From contig BSDZ01000004.1 of NCBI GenBank assembly GCA_030268105.1, positions 6,481,001-6,545,000 on the forward strand: a DNA stretch of 64,000 nt. Direction: 5' to 3'. Position 1 is the first letter of the stretch, and every line of letters begins with the position of its first letter. Below are positions 12,142 through 28,000 of the stretch, piece after piece. The notes below the pieces were generated by a model. The model ran no database searches, was not told the DNA's origin, and saw only the letters and a list, made by a program, of their open reading frames with translations. This DNA comes from Volvox africanus. Its lineage: Eukaryota; Chlorophyta; Chlorophyceae; Chlamydomonadales; Volvocaceae. The position numbers were made by a program, and so were the translations under genes.

Positions 12142-12714
12142 CTGGAGGGCATCCCCATGAATAAGGGCTAGCTCGGGCACCTGAGGCGGGGAAACGGAAA
12201 CGGGGGAAGCTAGCAGCACAGCCAACGCCGGCAGAGAGGCAAACCCTAAGGTGACCAACTTAGAAAGCAGTATTACGACTCTCTTGCAAATATGAAGCAC
12301 ATGTCCCATATCGAGCAGCTAATAACTCGTTTACTTTGCTGCCCGTCCGCCACCACCACGACGCACTCACATTGTGATACTCGTTCTGCAACCTGTCGTA
12401 CAGCGTGTCGTCTTTCTCCACCGCCGTGACATGCGCCCCGGCGGCCAGCAGGTGTTTCGTGAGTTTGTCTCCATCTCCATCCCATTCCCTCCCTTTTCGT
12501 CTCCAGGAACATCTGGCTTCCCGATACGTTTCGTATAAATGTTCGATTTGTTTCCTTCTCCCTGTACGTATCCTTTGACATAATTTCCCCTCCTCTCCTT
12601 CCCCTCCATCCCATCCCTTCCCATCCCATCCCTCTCCTTCCCACCCCTGCATTCACTGCCTTCCCTCTCCATTCCCTGGAGCCCCACCTCCAGTACCAAT
12701 TCCCCAGGGCCCAC
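12142..12714 (-). CDS. Partial KsgA/Dim1-family rRNA adenine dimethyltransferase
   Basis: The family uses S-adenosylmethionine to dimethylate two adjacent adenines near the 3' end of small-subunit rRNA. One exon (12371 up to about 12490) encodes KLTKHLLAAGAHVTAVEKDD followed by TLYDRLQNEYHN and ends in a clean GTGAGT donor. The next exon (12142-12180) encodes VPELALIHGDALQ in the same phase between AG and GTGAGG. Together they match the stretch after SAM motif I through the acidic motif that contacts adenine. Upstream, 12682-12705 reads GELVLEVG, resembling motif I, but the glycine loop (GPGTG) that should follow is not found. I could not find N-terminal exons, the catalytic NLPY-type motif or the C-terminus; below 11.7 kb the sequence is repeats. 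Either it is a gene fragment or small exons were missed. The organelle is not determined. Confidence 0.5.
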
Positions 12715-12988
12715 TCCTGCTGCCTCTAGATATTTTGAAGTACCCCGTCATCCCTTGGGAAAATTTCCCTGAGAGATCTGTACGGCGGGCAGAGGGGTAT
12801 GAGGGTGAATTAGATGAAACCAAGCTTTAATAATAGGGCCTGCATTGTGTCGTCCTTCTGGGGGATCGCGCTTCTTCGTATCATCCAACAAGCTGTCGGC
12901 TGCCATACCTCCCCCCCAACACACACGAACACAATCGCATGAGAGCAAGATTCCGACGGCTCGCACCACGTTAAAATAAAAGGGAGGA

Positions 12989-13178
12989 CTAACGCAATTT
13001 CTCCCAAAAGGGATCATTGACGCACTTTTTGGCTTTGAAACGGTCCTCGTAGAGATGGGTGATGGTTGAAACAGCGCAAGGCATACGGCTAGGCGAGGCA
13101 CAAGCCGTCTGGGATCCGCCGGCAGTGGAGTTGTTGCCCATCTGCCACATCCAGCCAAGCTCGGCAAGCTGACCTGCT
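12989..13178 (-). CDS. Possible terminal exon of an unrecognised protein
   Basis: An open frame from a CACTTAG acceptor (13179 side) to a TAG stop at 12989 encodes about 62 residues, including AELGWMWQMGNN and HLYEDRFKAKKCVNDPFWEK. Its composition is that of a real protein rather than of the surrounding repeats, but I do not recognise the family and found no convincing upstream exons. It overlaps an alternative open frame, and lies only about 540 bp from the start of the divergent synthetase gene, so a complete gene would be small or truncated. Confidence 0.25.
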
Positions 13179-13715
13179 CCTAAGTGGGATTTCTTGTAAG
13201 ATGCACTCGGTGCACGGGTTCCGGCTTTGTGCGGCATTTTGATTTCGAGCCGAGAGCGGCACTTCGTTGTAATGCTTCGTTGTACTACCGCCGGGCGCAT
13301 GTCGGCCGGCGGAAAAGTGCATGTTTTGCGGTTGAGGCTGCTGCACGCGGAGACGTGCCTTTGGAGCATAACAGGTAGAGCCCCGGTAATTTGCCGAACA
13401 AAATTTCACGATAGGAAACTTGGTTTCGTAATGGATATTTCTTGTTCCTGGCAAAGTAGCCGTCAGGGGAAGATAACGATTTCCACTCACTTGGCGGTTT
13501 GCAACCAGTAACTGCATGGCAAAGACTATATAAATAAGTTTCAATTGCAATCAAATCACTTACAAGATATTAAATGGGTTTTATAAGTGAAAGCCCGTTT
13601 TGCGCTAGGTACGGCACATGAAAAATTTCTGGATGACAACACAGTAGAGGAATTATGTGGCATCCTACCCTGCACATTTCCAAGGCCTTGACGTAACGGC
13701 TTGAACTTGTACACT

Positions 13716-15023
13716 ATGTCACTGTATCCGCTCAAGTCAGCACCTATGGATGGTCGCGGTGCGATTGCAAGGCGACAGCCTAGCCCTTTACTCACCGTTA
13801 CTGGTGGATTTTATAAACGAGTATGTCCTTTTGCATTTAAATCTACATCAAGGCCAAGCCGCTCGTCCGCCGTTGCACCAGCTTGCGTCGCTGCGCCAGT
13901 GGAACTTAAGACGGGCAAGCCCCGTCGCGAGGAGGTGATCACCGGGTCCCCAGATAACAATATTACGGATTATATCTACGAAAAGATGGGCGTGGACCTG
14001 CACCGGCAACCCAATCACCCAATTACAATTATCAAGCAAGCCATCTATGATTACTTCGATGCGCGCAATCCCGGAATGTTCGCCAAATTTGACGACCGGT
14101 TTCCCATCGTGAGCACGCGTGCCAATTTCGATGAGGTGCTCGTCCCCGCCGACCATGTCAGCCGCAACCCCAACGACACCTACTACGTTGACACCAACAC
14201 CGTCCTACGCTGCCATACATCGGCTCATCAGGCAGAGACGCTACGCGCCGGCCATGCCGCCTTCCTTGTTACGGGGGACGTCTACCGCCGCGACTCCATC
14301 GACGCCACGCACTATCCCGTCTTTCACCAAATGGAGGGCGTGCGGGTTTTTAGCGAGGTCGACTGGACCGCTGCCGGCGTCACGCCCACGCAGCTCGCTG
14401 AACGCGACTTGAAGGACGCCCTTGAAGGGCTCGCCAAGCACCTCTTCGGTGACGTCGAGTGCCGCTGGATTGACGCCTACTTCCCCTTCACAGACCCGAG
14501 CTTCGAGCTGGAAATTTTCTTTAAGGGCAAATGGCTCGAGGTCCTCGGTTGCGGCGTCATGGAACAGCGCATTTTAGATGATAACTTCAAGCCTGGCCAT
14601 AAGGCTTGGGCCTTTGGTCTGGGCCTGGAGCGCCTTGCGATGGTCCTCTTCGACGTGCCGGATATCCGGCTCTTCTGGTCAAACGACGACCGTTTCCTGA
14701 AGCAATTCCGGGCCGGCGACTTGACTGCGCGGTTCAAGCCTTACTCAAAGTACCCAGCCTGTTACAAGGACATGGCGTTCTGGGTCTCCCCTGAGTTCAG
14801 CGAGAACAATTTGTGCGAGCTGGTGCGATCCATTGGCGGAGATTTGGTGGAAGAGGTGACCTGCATTGACACGTTCACGAACAAGAAGACCGGACGGACG
14901 TCCAACTGCTACCGCATTGTGTACCGGTCAATGGAGCGGTCGCTCACAGACGACGAGATCAATGCGCTCCAGGATCAGGTGCGGAAGGAGGTGGCGGATG
15001 TGCTCAAGGTGGAATTGCGGTGA
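13716..15023 (+). CDS. Phenylalanyl-tRNA synthetase, organellar monomeric type
   Basis: Attaches phenylalanine to tRNA-Phe in mitochondria and/or plastids. This 435-residue single-exon protein starts at the first ATG after the non-ATG codons that open the frame at 13701. Residues of about 1-55 are basic and Ser/Ala-rich, consistent with a transit peptide. Class II motif 2 is visible in [20 protein letters not shown] (the FHQMEG loop follows), and motif 3 in [20 protein letters not shown]. The last 95 or so residues, from [16 protein letters not shown] onward, are the ferredoxin-fold anticodon-binding domain typical of the one-subunit organellar enzyme rather than the alpha2beta2 cytosolic one. 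All expected blocks are present and in frame. The absence of introns is odd for this locus, where other complete genes have two to thirteen exons, and could reflect a retrocopy. A possible TGTAA polyadenylation signal lies at 15697-15701. Confidence 0.93.
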   Translation: MSLYPLKSAPMDGRGAIARRQPSPLLTVTGGFYKRVCPFAFKSTSRPSRSSAVAPACVAAPVELKTGKPRREEVITGSPDNNITDYIYEKMGVDLHRQPNHPITIIKQAIYDYFDARNPGMFAKFDDRFPIVSTRANFDEVLVPADHVSRNPNDTYYVDTNTVLRCHTSAHQAETLRAGHAAFLVTGDVYRRDSIDATHYPVFHQMEGVRVFSEVDWTAAGVTPTQLAERDLKDALEGLAKHLFGDVECRWIDAYFPFTDPSFELEIFFKGKWLEVLGCGVMEQRILDDNFKPGHKAWAFGLGLERLAMVLFDVPDIRLFWSNDDRFLKQFRAGDLTARFKPYSKYPACYKDMAFWVSPEFSENNLCELVRSIGGDLVEEVTCIDTFTNKKTGRTSNCYRIVYRSMERSLTDDEINALQDQVRKEVADVLKVELR

Positions 15024-17427
15024 AGAGGTGGGAGAGGACCGCCCTCCGGTGTCACAACCCTGGGGTAAAGGAGGGTGGACCATGGGTGTTACTGGAAGCA
15101 CAGGGGAGTGTGAAACGTAGAGCAGAAGGGGTCTTGGAGGGAGTGGTACCCTGGGTAGCAATGCGAAGTTGGAAGTGATCGAGGGGGTCGAAAAGGGCTA
15201 GGGGAGGTAGATACTGGGAATGAAGGCCAAGGCTAAGCAACTGTCGTGAACTGGGTTCGTGGTGGAGAACCATGCGTAGGTGTTGTTGAGGTTATAGGAC
15301 CTGGAAGGCAAGGTGCGAATGTATGGACCACAATAAAGGGATTCGGTCGTGATGCACGGGCTTGTGAGCTCAGTCGTGGGGCAGCCGCCAACTGGACTCT
15401 TCTCAGAATCGGCCGATGGAATTGGCGGACGTGGCGGTTTGACAAATTTTCATTAATATGGTCGGTAAACCTTTTTTTACCAAAGTGGACACGTAGCAGT
15501 TGAAAACCGCTGATAGATGTTTTATACTTGGAAATTGGGACGGAGCTGAAAGTATGTAGCAGATTCACCCAATACTCAATGTACCCATCCCTCGTTTCAG
15601 AATGGGAAAAGGATGGTAACAAACGTCTTACTTCAGTAACGCAGAGGGACCTATATGGACCATCCACTTACTATCTGTTACTGCAAATATGCCAGGTGTA
15701 ACCACCACATATATAATCCAATCTACAGCTTATGTATGCTATGTACCGATCCAATTTGCAGACTTCAAAGATGCTTCAAACCTAAACGATAGCCCAAATG
15801 TTCACGAACCTTTTCGCGCACAACAAAAAGATTATAATCATACGTGACGTTCATTCATACCGTACACGCCACACTCAGAAACCCCGCTAGCCGGCAGCCG
15901 GTAAGGAGTTTGCTTCACGTCACGGCTAGTAAGAAGCATCTCCCAGACAAGCGAAAACCATGTCCCTCAACAAGGACAAATATCGTTGGGTGGGTGGGAT
16001 ACCGACGAGACGTAAATGTGAAGACGTTGAACCAACCTACATTTCACATTCTCCCCTGCGTTGTATCCTGGCACAGAAAACACGGATACCGAACTGCAAA
16101 CAACCAGCAACAGACAGGACTCAGCATGATATACGATTTCGAAAACGTGGTGCCGTATTAAATTATGGAAGGCAGGCTTTGCGATTCTGAAAGCCCTCGA
16201 GTACTCGCTACTTCTAAGGGCCCTGTGGCATCACCCTCTCCAACTTGGGAGCACACATACACTAAATAACAATTTTCCCCCGAATCGATGACCACTACCT
16301 CAAGTAGGTGGTGTGGCAACCTCACGTAAAACCAGGTCTCCATAACAAAACGACGTGTGAAGCAGCGCGCAGGGCCTGAGGCGAGGCAGGGTGTCATAAC
16401 CTTTCATACCGTTTCAACATGCGCATGTTGATCTCACGCGCGCGCACCTAGGTCATTTTCAATGAGCAGCGGCATCTCCACTTCACCGGGGAGAAGAAAG
16501 GAACCAGTCGGTGTTGCAACCAAAAACGGAAAACACATTCACTCCAACGCGCCGGCACACAGCAAGAGTGCAATACATGACGAGGACGGAGACATACACA
16601 TGAAGACAAAACGACTAAGGGAACCTAAAATCCACTACGCGTGTTGTGTTCGTTTTCTCAGTACACTTATTAACAAGTAACGCTAAGCCCACATTGCACA
16701 CACGAATACAGCGAAAGAGCGAAAACTAGTCCCGGACGGAAACAGTTCATTTCCCTTATTTGTTGCATCCAAAAAATGGGCCACCACTAGGGACTTACTG
16801 ACGGCAGCAGCTCCTAACAATTCCTCCTAACAAATGGCCCAAACTGAGAGATAGCGAATTGAGAGAGAGAGAGAGAGAGAAAGAGAAAGAACAGCGTCCA
16901 CGTAGGAAGGGTGCAGTTCTGGCGGAGCGATATTCCCCCTCCTCCCCTGGGGCAAGGCCACCCCGTCAATATCCGCCTCTCATCATAGTTTCACTCTGCC
17001 TCCCCGACATCAACGACGACGATCGTTTGTACTACTGCCCTCCGGGCGGGTGAAAATTGCTCCGGTTGAAATACTGGGCAAAAAATAATTATGCGCCTGC
17101 AGCACTGCCCACCCAAACACCCGCCCGCCACCCTACAAAGCACTTCCTGGCCAGGGCCCTCGACCTCAACCACAAGCGCATGCCTTTTGCCTTCCTAACG
17201 TTATCCTTAAACATGTTGCGGGCCATAAGGTTTTACGGACTTCAGGAGACTATTAGCCTGCCGTACACGCGCACGTGCGCACCACACGTGAAGCCGTTGG
17301 GCGCCATCGCCCCGACGGACCTTAGAGCTTGGTTGGGCGAGGGTCGGGGTTCCCCCCCTTCCAGAAGTTGAAATTTCGCCCCTTTTCTCTTACCCCTGCT
17401 GGCCTCTGCCGCTTGCCTACGCCCTTG
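15024..17427. other. Intergenic region, no gene recognised
   Basis: Contains the probable 3' UTR of the synthetase and the 3' flank of the aspartate carbamoyltransferase gene, which converge here. A (GA)n microsatellite sits at about 16861-16882. Short open frames show no family resemblance. Confidence 0.6.
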
Positions 17428-20155
<2,728 letters not shown>

Positions 20156-22040
20156 CTTGCGAGGCGCCGACCTTTCGGTGCGTAGTAAACTGCCGCGGCT
20201 CCCACCTTGGACGTAACAGAAATTAGAGAATCAGCATTTCAACTAATTTATTGCAGCTTAAACGGTTTCTCCGTTAGCTGATAATGTTAGAGAACCGTTG
20301 TCACGTATTCCGAATCGGGCGACCAGCCACTATACGGCAGCCTCCCCGCCTCTGCGAGGGTTCCTACCGCATTCCGAAAAGTTACGCCAGCAAATTCGAC
20401 CGTATTTATTTTCCGGGTACGCCTGGCCTTAGGCTCGCTTTCGGCTTGGCGTATTCTTGGCGTAATATTGGCGTCTTACTTTCTGTTAATCTGCTGTACA
20501 TGCTTTTCACACAACCAAACTAGCAGTGGTAAGATGCAGCAGCTAATGTGATGGTTATCTTTACATATGAAATCCGTGATGATTGGCTAGTTACTGTGCC
20601 GATTTCACACATTTTTGTGCAAGGTCCCCGCCCTGCCTACGTGCTACACAGGTATCTTGAAAGATCAAGCCTGTATATCCTGCGCATTTTGAACAAGTAA
20701 GATTTTAGGAGGTTACGGTCGTTATCTTAAGCGGCACGCTCGCTTTAGGTACTGTCTGAGACGATTTCCTGAGTTGCCTAACTATACGGCTTAGCTTCAA
20801 AAAAACAAGATGGAAGAGCAGCGTAGATAGAATATTGCAGATTGAATCCACCAGGCGTTAATGTTGGCGTAATTTTACGCCATATGCAATCTTTTTACAG
20901 CCAGCCGGTCAAAGCTAATACGACAGGAACCCCACCGGCGGCCAAAATGTGTGGTTTCAAAAGAGCACTATTTCATTTATTCAGTATGTGCCCAAATTAA
21001 TTGATGAAAAAACTAATGGCACACAGTTTTTATATTTGAGGAAGTTAGAAGTATGGTGGCTCAGAGTCAAAATGTGTCCAAGCAACGGAGCAGTACCAAA
21101 CTTTCGATGCCCTTGCAGCGTAAAGTGTATAAAGGTTGTGTACATTTTGAAGGTTCCTGGACTGCTGCAAAGCTGAGGCCTCAAGCTTGCAACCTGGGCG
21201 CACACTTGCAAGCTCTTAGCTGTAGGAATGCCCCCTCATAGAACGCATGCCTACCCCATCAACTTTCGTATTTTATTGCAACTCTACACACGCTTACGAA
21301 CTGCCGACGGAAACCTCGTTGCACAAAGAGTACTCGCCAACCTGAATACAACAAAGAAGATTGCAGGAAACATATACAGTCCTTGTTCAGCAGCGAGCGT
21401 AGCTGCTCCGTTCCAAACAAAGGCGACACGACTTAATGACACGACACTGACAAAAACGATATACTTAGACGGTTACGTTTTGGTTCTACTATGTATGTGC
21501 TTGCCATAGGATAAGGATGTAATGGCGCGTACATGCAATAACATCTTGAGTGAGGTTATGGCACCTCTAGCCACTTAATGGAAGTGTACGGCATTTTGTT
21601 GCTAAGACTAAGGTTGCTCTTTGTTAGACTCCCCTTCAATAGTTACACAAATATATCAAACGGCCAGTGTACTATTCTCCAGGCGAAAAGGGGGCTACTG
21701 CGGGGATACTTTGCTAGATTTCATTTTTGGTCCAAGCGACAAATCCTACTTGTGATACTTGCTACTTTTGATTTATATAAATCAATTGGAACATTCTGGC
21801 GAAGTACTCACCTGAGATTGCCACTACAGCAGAAGTCGCTTTCAAGAACTCTTACGCCGGTGCTGCCTCCCCCGGCCTCCGGGGGCAGGCAACGCCGTCA
21901 TAAGATTATAATCCAGTTTTTGGACGCCGCCCGCGTCAGTAAGGGTAAATCCACCTTCTGCCGGGCTGGCCACAAGAATGGCATCGCTTTTCCTAGGCGA
22001 AGGGCGTACTGGAAGTAACTTCTCACGTCTCAGCTATGAC
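20156..22040. other. Intergenic region between divergent genes
   Basis: Lies between the 5' end of the aspartate carbamoyltransferase gene (-) and the proposed first exon of the sensor kinase (+), so it should hold both promoters. It is less GC-rich than the genes. A 146-codon open frame at 21578-22018 resembles no family I know. No repeat copies were noticed. Confidence 0.5.
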
Positions 22041-25000
22041 ATGCCAGCCAGTCCCTATATCAGCGGCATTGCTGAGCAGGTAAACGTGCAAATGTGGCGC
22101 TTGTGTTGGAGGCGTTGATTGAACCCTTGGAAGGCGCTGAACACGTAGCGCGCGTGATATATTAGTTACACCTTCCACATGATGTTGCATGTTTGCGTTA
22201 TTTGGCGTAGACCATGTGAAAAGGCACTTCATCCATCCCACCTTTTTGAAACCGTAGATTGTTGGGCCAGCGGTGTTGCGTAGGCTCCAATCCGGCCAGC
22301 AGCACTTAAGTCTGCAAATCCCATAAACCAATCTTGCTGAAATGCACGCATATTGGCAAATCGGTTGGGTTTGGGCAAATCATCGTCGCGCAATTGTAAC
22401 TGACGGAAGCCTGGCACGTAACCTGCACTGCTTCACCTTACCCCCGACTCCTTTCCCTGGACTACTATCTCTTCCCATTATTCTTGCGCGACGTACGGCA
22501 CCGCGCTAGGCCCAGCACATCAGGGTGCTTCAGGAGCGCGTTTCTGAGCTGGAAGAGGCGCTGAAACGTGAGCGCCACCGGGCTGACCTCTGCCAGCAGC
22601 AGCTGGAGCAATGCTATGCGGCAGCGGCCGCGCAGGCGGCCACGGCAGCAGCGGTGGCGGCCTTAACCTGGCCGCCTCCATCACTGCAATCACCACCACA
22701 TGCAGCGTCCTCCACATCCTCTTCCCCTTGTCGGGCAGCGGCCGCAGAGCTCGCAAGTCAAAGGCCGTGGGAGGGCGGCAGCTTGGCGCCAGCAGAAAGT
22801 TGCATGCAGTGGCGCGTCTCAAACATATTACCAAGCTGTGGCCCTCTGCCATCGTCTTCTCCACCCGCAGCACTTCCAGTCGTCATGAGACACGGTGCTG
22901 CGGTGGCGACAGCGGCTACTGCAGCGGCATGTACGGCATCCCCTGACGGAACTCTAGGGACGCTGCCGCTGCATCAAAACCAGCGTTACGGGGCCGAGTT
23001 CGGCCCCGGGGGTCAGGAGCGGCAGCAGCAACAGCAGCAACAACAACTTGCAGTCGCTGGGACTGGTACGCGGGTGGATCGCCCAATATCTTTATCGTCG
23101 CAACACCCCACGTCCACCACCTCCTTAGACTCCTCCACATGGTCATCCACAGCGGAGCTTGACGCGGCTGGTCTGGAGCCTTACAATCGGCATTGGCAAC
23201 ATTCCCATCGCCACCAACACCAACACCAGCAACACGAACACGAACACCAATACCAACATCAACATCAACTCCATTACCAGCAGCAACAGCAGCAACAGCA
23301 CCACTACTACCAACATCAACAGCAGCTACACCAGCACACGCATCCGCACCACCAGCACAAACACGTAGCGACCCCGTCCTCATTGAAATGTGGCTCCTCT
23401 GGGTTCAGTGACGGTGTTGCAGTGGTTTCGGAGGCCACCTCGGCAGCGATTGGCGTGGGTGGGGTTACAGCAGTCCCATTTGCCGCAGCCGGTGCCGCGC
23501 CGGCAGCAGCCGCATTGGACCAGCCGGCATTTGACAGTGACGGTCTTGTCGTACGTGCCTCCTTTCCGCCAAGAGTTGTTTGTCAGGTCATGCACGCGCG
23601 CCATCACCAGCACGGACACGATGGCCTTGACCCCGCTAGGCAGCATCCCCAATACCCCCTCTGCCACCGATTGCAGGAGCAGCAGCTGGAGCAGGTTGTT
23701 GGGTACGCCAGTGGTGGGCTGACAGACGCCACTGACAGTGACCTGAGGGACGAGTCAGCACTTGTGGCGGAGGTGACGGTGGGAGGGGATGCTACTGCGT
23801 CAATAGGGCCTTTGCTGAGCGCATCTGCCTGCTCCTGCACCGTGGCCGACAGTGCATCTTGTTATGCCCCGTGCCCTGGTGCTTTTGCTGGCCATCCGAT
23901 TGACATGGTGCCGGTAGAGACAGTGGCAGGTGCAGCGGCAGTGGGTTGCCACATCAATAGGGAACTCCTGGGGACGGGTTCGGGAGGAACAGCTTTTGGC
24001 GGCGGCTGCGGCGGTGAGGAGGAGGAGCAGTTCGTCACGATTACTAAGCGGGAATATGAGCTGCTGCTTCTGAAGGATAAGGCCATGGACGTCTTGCAGG
24101 AGGGTATCACAATCGCGGACTGCTCCATTCCCGACATGCCGCTCATATACGCCAATGGGGGGTTCGTGCGGACCACCGGATACAGCGTCGAATACGTGTT
24201 AGGGAAGAACTGCAGGTGTGATGCGTGGGGTGGGGCAGAAGGTGGGGTGGGGCAGGAGGTGGGGTTTGTTAGTGCGGGGTAGCCTTGATGAAGAAGAGTC
24301 TGTGGTAATGAATGACGTTGGGAAACGGAGGATCCGTAAGAAGCTCCGAAACCACTGAGAGGTGAAATGTGATTGTATGTGTGTATGTGAAATCATCCTC
24401 ATGCCTATATCCACGGATGACAATATCCCATCCCACTCCAGCACAGCACAGTTTCATATCCAGTACAGCACAGCACTCCCGATCACATCCGGGTGCTCGC
24501 GTCCGCAGGTTCCTCCAGGGAGAGGGCACCGACAGCCAGCCGGTGCGGGAGCTGAAAGACGCCATTTCACAAGGGAGAGCGTGTGTCGTGCAGGTGATAA
24601 GACCCTAGCCTGCAATGCCGCACTGGATGGGATATTACTGAGGTTTGGGCAACACGAAGGTATCAGGGCGGGATGGGTGGTCAGAAGATCGAAAAACCGC
24701 CATTGCACTGAATGAGAGATCATCGATGAGCGCCATGATGCCAAGGATACGACGGGTTGAGACCGGATTCGGATCGCTCGTCAGATCCACCAACAGCTTA
24801 GCTCCTCGGCTCCTCAGTTGCGTCGCCTTCATCAAACACGCCATTCCCACACCCGCTCAATCGCGCAGTTGCTCAATTACAAGAAAAACGGCGACCCGTT
24901 CGTCAACTACCTTTCCTTAACCCCCATCCACGACACCGTCACCGGTCGACTGACGCACTACGTGGGTGTGCAGTCCGACATCACCGAGCTGGTCAACCAT

Positions 25001-28000
25001 AAGAAGGCGGAGCTGGCTGCCAAACACGTGGCGTTGCAGGTACCGCAAGATAAATGCCTACCCGTAACACGGCAAGAACCCCCATTCACCCTTCCCCACA
25101 GCTTCTCGGATTTTTTCTCCACCTACCCCGCCCGAAGACTCTCCCTCCCCCCCAAAGCACACATACAAATACACACACGAACGAGGTGTAATAGGAATTA
25201 TTTATTCGCCTGTACCCCACATACACTGTCTGTTTCCCGTATTGCGGTGTTGGGGTTTTGCTCCGAAGCGCTAGAGAAAGGAGGCCTCAATCGCCTTGGC
25301 GACCCCCTTACACCGCACGTCTGCAGGCCGCTGTGGCCACGGAGGCTAAGTCTCAGTTCCTTGCTCGAATGAGTCACGAGATCCGCACCCCACTCAACGG
25401 CATGATTGCCGTTGGGCAGCTCCTCGCGGAGACCTCCCTGACCCCCGCGCAGTGGGACCTGGTCAACACCATCCGATGTTCGGGAGAGACACTGCTCACC
25501 CTCATCACGGGTGAGGGAGGGAGCGAGAAGGGGGTGAGGGGAGGGGGAGCGGAGGGGCAGGGGAGAGGGGAGAGGGGAATTGGAGGGGTAGGAGGAGGAA
25601 GGGGCGAAAAGGAAGGGGGAAGAAAGGGTTCCGGGGAAACTAATCGTGAAGTGCTCCTTACTGAATTTGGTTGTAGACAGTAGTAGGGGGTTTAGGGTGA
25701 AAGCGGTGGGTCACAGAGTTTCGGCAGCATCAGCAGTAGCAACCACAACAACAGTCGGGGTTGTGAATACGCTGACGTCCCCGTGCTGACGTCCCCGCGC
25801 TGCCTGCCCCCACCCTTTACACACACACACTGGCATCCTCGCCTCCACTGCTGCCTGGGATGCCACCCCTGTAGACATTTTGGACTTCTCTCGCATTGAG
25901 GCGAATAAGATGGTGCTGCACAACGCCGTCTTCAAATTGGATACGGTCATTGAGGCAGCCATGGAGATTGCGGGGCTCAAGGCGGCACAGCGCAGGTTGC
26001 AGGTGTGTATGTGCAGGTGTGTGTTTGTGTGTGGATGTATGAATCACTACACGCGGAAACCCACCGGTCTACCAGGGTCAGGAGAGGTCAGGTCAGGTCA
26101 GTGGAGGTCAGGTCAGGGGAGGGAAAGGGATATGCGGCGCTGAGTCATTGGGGCAGCTTGGGGCCTAGCTGGGCCTCTTCACGAGCGGTCTTTCCTGACC
26201 CACATCGCCTGGAGGTACCGCCGCCACCGCTACTGCCATCACTGCGGATATTGCAGGTGGCGTACCACATCGCGGAGAACGTGCCACGTATGTTGTACGG
26301 CGACGCGCAACGGCTGCAACAGATCTTGCTCAACATTCTGAACAACGGCATCAAGTTCACTGAGGAGGGTAGGAGGGGGGCCGAGAGGGGGGAGCGTGAA
26401 TAGACGCTGGAGTACTGGTACTGCTGGAGGAGATGGGGGCGAGGGGGAAGGAAGGGGAATGGGAGTGTATATCTCAACCCAACCCCCATTGGAGTCATGA
26501 TAACAGGTTGCCACGACGTCATCACGTCATCACATCACCACATTATGGTTCGTACTTGACGTCATTACGTGCCGCCCTCCGTCCTTCGCATACGGCAGGG
26601 GAGCTACTCTTAGAGGTGTGGCTCGAGGGTCTGTTTTCGCCAGACGCCATGGCGACGGCCATCGCAGCAGCGGCGGCGCCGGCTGCCGCCGCCGCAGCGG
26701 CAGCGGCAGCCATTGCCGCGGCGGCTGGTGAGGCGAGGGCTGGGGAGCAGACCGGCTCAGGCGGCGGCGGCGAAGGCTGCACCGCCAACACCAGCACTGC
26801 TGCCCCAAGCTCCACGTACATCGGTAGTGACGTCATGGCGCAGGCTGGTGCGGCGGCGGCAGTAACGGGAACCTCCTTTGATTCCACGGTTGTGGTGATG
26901 CCGCCGGCGGCCGCTACTACAGCCGCCGCCGCCGCCGCCGCCGGACCGGAGATGGACTGGCCGCTACTGGTGCTCCGGTTTTCCGTACGAGACACGGGTA
27001 TCGGCATCGCCCCCGCGGATTTGGGCCGGCTGTTCAACTCCTTCACACAGGTGCGCCTTAATGCTCCTACCAATAATTGCGTGCCGCCATCTTTGACATC
27101 TAGACGGTGCTTATGACCGTTGCAACGGTCAGAATCTAACGGTCAGAAACGCTCCGCTGGCGGTCTCTTTCCCTCTCGAATTTCACTTTATTTCGCACTT
27201 GGAACTCCTCCAAACAAATATCCCGAGTTTCTCTTTTCAAGATCTTACCATGGCAGTTACGCGGGGGAGGTGCGACGTAATTGTTCACATAACCATCTTT
27301 TCGAATTCTGCAAATGCGCAATACGCAATGCTGGTACTGATACTGATCGGACCTGTCCGCTGTGACACGGTCGCCGCCGACGGCGACGCTGGCACAGGTG
27401 GATGCCTCGCCAACTCGACGCTACGGCGGCAGCGGCCTGGGTCTGGCCATCAGCCGCAAGCTCTGCGAGGCGATGGGCGGCCAGATGTGGGCGGAATCGG
27501 AGGGCCTGAACTTAGGTAGCACCTTCAGCTGGACTATAACGTGTCGGTTGCCACAGCAAGCGGTATCAAAGCGTAAGGCTCGTCGAGCGTCCCTGGTATG
27601 TGTATCGCGGCCGCCGGTAGCCAGCAGCGGCGTTGGTGTCAGCACCAGCGTCAGCGTCAGCGTCAGTGGCGGGTACCCGCAAGCCATTGGCAGCAGTGGG
27701 CCTGGGTCAAGCATCATGGCGGTGAACGGCAGTAGCGGTGGCGGTGGGGCAGCGGTGATGACGTCGCCGCGGGCCCAGAGCCGCCCGGTCCGTAGCGGTA
27801 GCGGCGGGGCAGCTGTTGCGGCGGCACAGCCGTCACTGTCGCTGCCGCATGCACTGACGACGGATGGGGAGTTCGATGCGACTTCGTGTCGCAGCTCTGA
27901 GGCCTTGAGCTGTAAGAGCACATGTGGCGCGTCGGCGTCAAGCAGCGCCGTTGTTGACAGTACGGCAGGCGGCGCAGGATCCAGCAGTTGTACGGGAATG

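Noticed and set aside
12260..12714. Gly/Glu/Lys-rich open frames between 12500 and 12660
   Set aside because: They read through purine-rich intron-like sequence between candidate methyltransferase exons; no conserved residues.
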